From the NCBI RefSeq assembly GCF_029167235.1, contig NZ_JARFTR010000194.1, positions 1 through 64,000 on the forward strand: 64,000 nt of DNA, given 5' to 3'. Made by a program: the position numbers and the translations under genes. The notes under the pieces were generated by a model. That model was not told the origin of the DNA, searched no databases, and saw only the letters and a list, made by a program, of their open reading frames with translations. The stretch is from Kamptonema sp. UHCC 0994. GTDB lineage: Bacteria > Cyanobacteriota > Cyanobacteriia > Cyanobacteriales > Microcoleaceae. This document shows positions 61,819-64,000 of the stretch, one piece after another (positions within the stretch are counted from its first letter, which is position 1; each line of letters starts with the position of its first letter).

Positions 61819-62223
61819 CTAAATCTCCTCTACTGGTACTGGTTCCCAAACCTCCCCATATTTCTCCTTTAATTCGTGCCATGATTCAACTTGTCCAGGT
61901 TCATATTCCCCTGGTTTTCCCCACTGCAAAAATGCACTCAAAGCAGGTTCTTCTTTTTCATCTAAAAAGCGCACTGCATAAGTAGTAAAATTGCCCCGTT
62001 TTGCCTCACCAGTTTCAAATTTTACCCGCGTAATTTTGTCCATATTCAGGTGAAATTCAAAGCCTTCTGTGTGCATATTTGCATATTTACCTTTCGGTAA
62101 CTCTGCGTAGAAAAGCTTTTGAATTTTACCCCGCGCTTCTAGTACAGCCGCACTACTTGTAACAATTAAACGCAGTGTGCCGAGTTTTTCGCATTCTTCC
62201 AGAAATTCTTTAAGATTAGACAT
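61819..62223 (-). CDS. ChuX/HutX-like heme-related protein
   Basis: 134 residues from ATG 62223 (MSNLKEFLEECEKLGTLRL). Alternating beta strands (TLRLIVTSSAAVLEARGKIQ, KYANMHTEGFEFHLNMD, NFTTYAVRFLDEK) fit the split-barrel ChuX/HutX fold as seen in short cyanobacterial relatives. No heme-ligand His is certain. Last gene of the minus-strand run after the phosphatase. Assigned by pattern only. Confidence 0.6.
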   Translation of the reverse strand: MSNLKEFLEECEKLGTLRLIVTSSAAVLEARGKIQKLFYAELPKGKYANMHTEGFEFHLNMDKITRVKFETGEAKRGNFTTYAVRFLDEKEEPALSAFLQWGKPGEYEPGQVESWHELKEKYGEVWEPVPVEEI

Positions 62224-62265
62224 GATTTTGTGAGTTGTTAAGTAACTAGACAAAAAAAACAAAAA

Positions 62266-62679
62266 TTAAAGGTGTTGATTTCTTACAGGAAATACAACAT
62301 ACCAATTTTTGTCAAATACAGGCTCAGGTTCTGGGCAATTTAGATTTATAGCTCGCCATGTAGCAATAGAGGCTGCCGTTCTTACAGCATCTTCTGTAGT
62401 ATCAGCTTCAAGTCCAATAACTTTAATAAGTTTAACATCGTATTTGTTGATTTCATCTAATTGCTTGATGTGTTTTAAAGTGTAGTTTGCACCTTCAATT
62501 GCTGCATTAATCCAGTCTTTATGTGTTTCTGCATTAACCTCACATTCATTCCTATTGATCTGATGACCTATGGCATTTATTACCAATTCTTTTTCAGAAA
62601 AAAGCATAGCTTCTACTACAACACGAGCGAAATAACCAATCCCATTTTTTACGCTTGACAATTTGTAGTCACTAATCAT
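62266..62679 (-). CDS. Hypothetical protein
   Basis: 137 residues from ATG 62679 (MISDYKLSSVKNGIGYFARV), with GAGAGGT upstream. Two long helices in the first half (WINAAIEGANYTLKHIKQL), an alpha/beta second half and a final NWYVVFPVRNQHL. No family recognised. In the same direction as, and about 20 bases from, the 62697 gene, suggesting an operon with it and the SpoIIE-type phosphatase. Confidence 0.65.
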   Translation of the reverse strand: MISDYKLSSVKNGIGYFARVVVEAMLFSEKELVINAIGHQINRNECEVNAETHKDWINAAIEGANYTLKHIKQLDEINKYDVKLIKVIGLEADTTEDAVRTAASIATWRAINLNCPEPEPVFDKNWYVVFPVRNQHL

Positions 62680-62696
62680 TTTTTTACCTCTCTGCA

Positions 62697-63026
62697 CTAA
62701 AAATTATTGTAAAACAACGGAAATACATCTTTCTCAAAATAATGCTCTGCACCTGAGTTTGTCATTCTTATAACATACTGATAGTTGTGCGGGCGGCCTT
62801 GTCCGTAAAGAGAAGATTGTAGTTCTAGCCATTCATTCACTATTTCATCAGATATTGGAGGCCTTAAGTCTAATCTTCTTAATTTCTTAAGGTTGCCATT
62901 GGAAATTCGGTTGGCATTGGTCAAGATGGAGAACAGTGGGTAAATTATCTCGAACGCCATAGTAGACTCTGACAAAGGAGTGCTACCAGAATGCGTTAGT
63001 AGCGAGTGTAAATGCTCAGATTTCAT
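62697..63026 (-). CDS. Hypothetical protein
   Basis: 109 residues. Helical (EIIYPLFSILTNANRISNGN) with a later GQGRPHNYQYVIRMTN segment and an aromatic end. Its ATG directly abuts the stop codon of the phosphatase gene, implying co-transcription. No family recognised. Confidence 0.62.
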   Translation of the reverse strand: MKSEHLHSLLTHSGSTPLSESTMAFEIIYPLFSILTNANRISNGNLKKLRRLDLRPPISDEIVNEWLELQSSLYGQGRPHNYQYVIRMTNSGAEHYFEKDVFPLFYNNF

Positions 63027-64000
63027 TTATTGTTTTTTCAAAACAACTAAAGTTATATCATCAAATACCTTTTGTTCTTGAATAAAATCGCGGACATTGG
63101 CAATCACTACATCTTTAATTTCTGATACAGATTTGGCTCTATTGTCTGTGACTATTTCAACTAATCGTTCTAAGCCATATAGCTGTTTTGCCATGTTTTC
63201 CGCTTCCGTAATCCCATCAGTATATAACACCACAACATCCCCAGAATTTAACGATACTTTTTCCGTCGCCACAAAATCAGTAATATCTTCTTCTAAACCA
63301 ATGGGAAAACCTAAAGTTTCTGTATCAATTTGTTCCACTTCACCATTAGTACGCACAACAATTACATTCTCATGTTGACCAGTTATTTGCAAAATTCCAT
63401 CTTCATAATTCAGAAAAGAGAGACTTAAATTTTTGTCAGAATTAATCCGTTCTATATTACGATAAAGAGTGCGGTTGAGCACATTCAGAAATGTGATGGG
63501 ATTGCTTTCCTGACTTTCTTGTAAAGTTCTAGCGGCGGTTTGAGTCATTAACATTAATAACCCACTTTCTAAACCGTGACCCGTCACATCTCCGATCCCG
63601 ATCGTTACCTTACCATCAGCGGACAACACATCATAATAATCACCACCAACTTCATCCGCTGGTTCCATAAAGCCGACAATATCTAAACCCTCTATTGATT
63701 GTAACTCTGACTCTTTAGGTAATACCATTTGTTGCAATTTTCTCGTAATATCTAACTCTGCGCTCATCCGCATATTTTCAGCTTTCAGGCGTTTATTTAA
63801 ACCAATAATTTCTTGATTAGCTTCGGCTAATTCTGCCGTTCTTTCTTGGACTTTATCTTCTAAATTTTGATAAAGTCTGGCATTTTCAATAGAAATCGCA
63901 GCTTGTCCTGATAACACTTTTAATAGTTCGACTCTTTCTGGAGTAAAAGCTCCCGCTGTCAGATTATTTTCCAGGTAAACAATACTAACGAGTTGAGATT
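63027..64000 (-). CDS. GAF domain plus SpoIIE/RsbU-type phosphatase (5' partial)
   Basis: The 3' part of a larger gene; the frame stays open to the window edge. The end of a GAF domain ([20 protein letters not shown], then [20 protein letters not shown]) is followed by a coiled-coil linker ([19 protein letters not shown]). A PP2C/SpoIIE domain then follows, with [20 protein letters not shown] and [14 protein letters not shown] supplying the metal-binding Asp residues. This end resembles cyanobacterial multi-domain sensor proteins. The start and any N-terminal kinase or AAA domain lie outside. Confidence 0.9.
   Translation of the reverse strand, partial: SQLVSIVYLENNLTAGAFTPERVELLKVLSGQAAISIENARLYQNLEDKVQERTAELAEANQEIIGLNKRLKAENMRMSAELDITRKLQQMVLPKESELQSIEGLDIVGFMEPADEVGGDYYDVLSADGKVTIGIGDVTGHGLESGLLMLMTQTAARTLQESQESNPITFLNVLNRTLYRNIERINSDKNLSLSFLNYEDGILQITGQHENVIVVRTNGEVEQIDTETLGFPIGLEEDITDFVATEKVSLNSGDVVVLYTDGITEAENMAKQLYGLERLVEIVTDNRAKSVSEIKDVVIANVRDFIQEQKVFDDITLVVLKKQ

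Overview
The window is a piece of a filamentous cyanobacterial chromosome, most likely from the Oscillatoria/Microcoleus/Kamptonema group; the genus is an inference. Supporting signs are the many copies of the octamer GCGATCGC (the HIP1 palindrome), intergenic runs of heptanucleotide repeats (STRRs such as TTAGCAA, TTACCAA and CTAGGGG), a cAMP-binding-domain/C39-like ABC exporter, and several protein families typical of cyanobacteria. No phage, insertion-sequence transposase or CRISPR array was seen.

Layout. 0-6 kb holds a membrane protein, a lipoprotein, a Phd/PIN toxin-antitoxin pair, a large TPR-CHAT protease-like protein and a second, less certain toxin-antitoxin-like pair. 6-19 kb, almost all on the minus strand, is a surface-polysaccharide region: rmlC, rmlD and rmlA for dTDP-L-rhamnose (no rmlB here), several glycosyltransferases and methyltransferases, a tyvelose-epimerase-like sugar enzyme, and two paralogous pairs of a DPM1/GtrB-like GT2 with a large multi-pass (GT-C-like) membrane protein. 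13.8-14.8 kb is a graveyard of gene fragments. 18.5-24.5 kb is a type I secretion operon (parvulin-type foldase, ABC exporter, HlyD adaptor). 24.9-31.5 kb adds a three-domain glycosyltransferase (GT4-GT2-GT41), a methyltransferase-glycosyltransferase fusion and a further glycosyltransferase-like protein. Sugar activation, lipid-linked transfer and export genes lie together, which suggests a glycoprotein or exopolysaccharide surface layer.

31.6-54.8 kb is mixed core and housekeeping: conserved cyanobacterial proteins, tRNA-Arg(UCU), an msrB remnant, more glycosyltransferases, a cysteine desulfurase, an RNase H fused to a C-terminal domain, an AI-2E-type permease, glgX, two response regulators (one with an EAL domain), gatA, an HtrA-type protease and peptide deformylase. 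54.8-61.7 kb is a Ter-type stress cluster with five TerD domains (one fused to a vWA domain), interrupted by a PD-(D/E)XK-like protein and a lysyl-tRNA synthetase gene. The end of the window has a ChuX-like protein, two unknown small proteins and the 3' part of a GAF/SpoIIE-type phosphatase gene that runs off the edge.

Repeats are the other main theme. They include a GC-rich palindrome family (five sites), a CCGCCAGGGG...TTTTAA...CCCCTGGCGG family (one copy inside an open reading frame), a 170-bp imperfect palindrome, a pair of roughly 105-bp near-identical intergenic repeats 14 kb apart, and STRR arrays beside many genes. Several gene ends appear to have been shaped by them.
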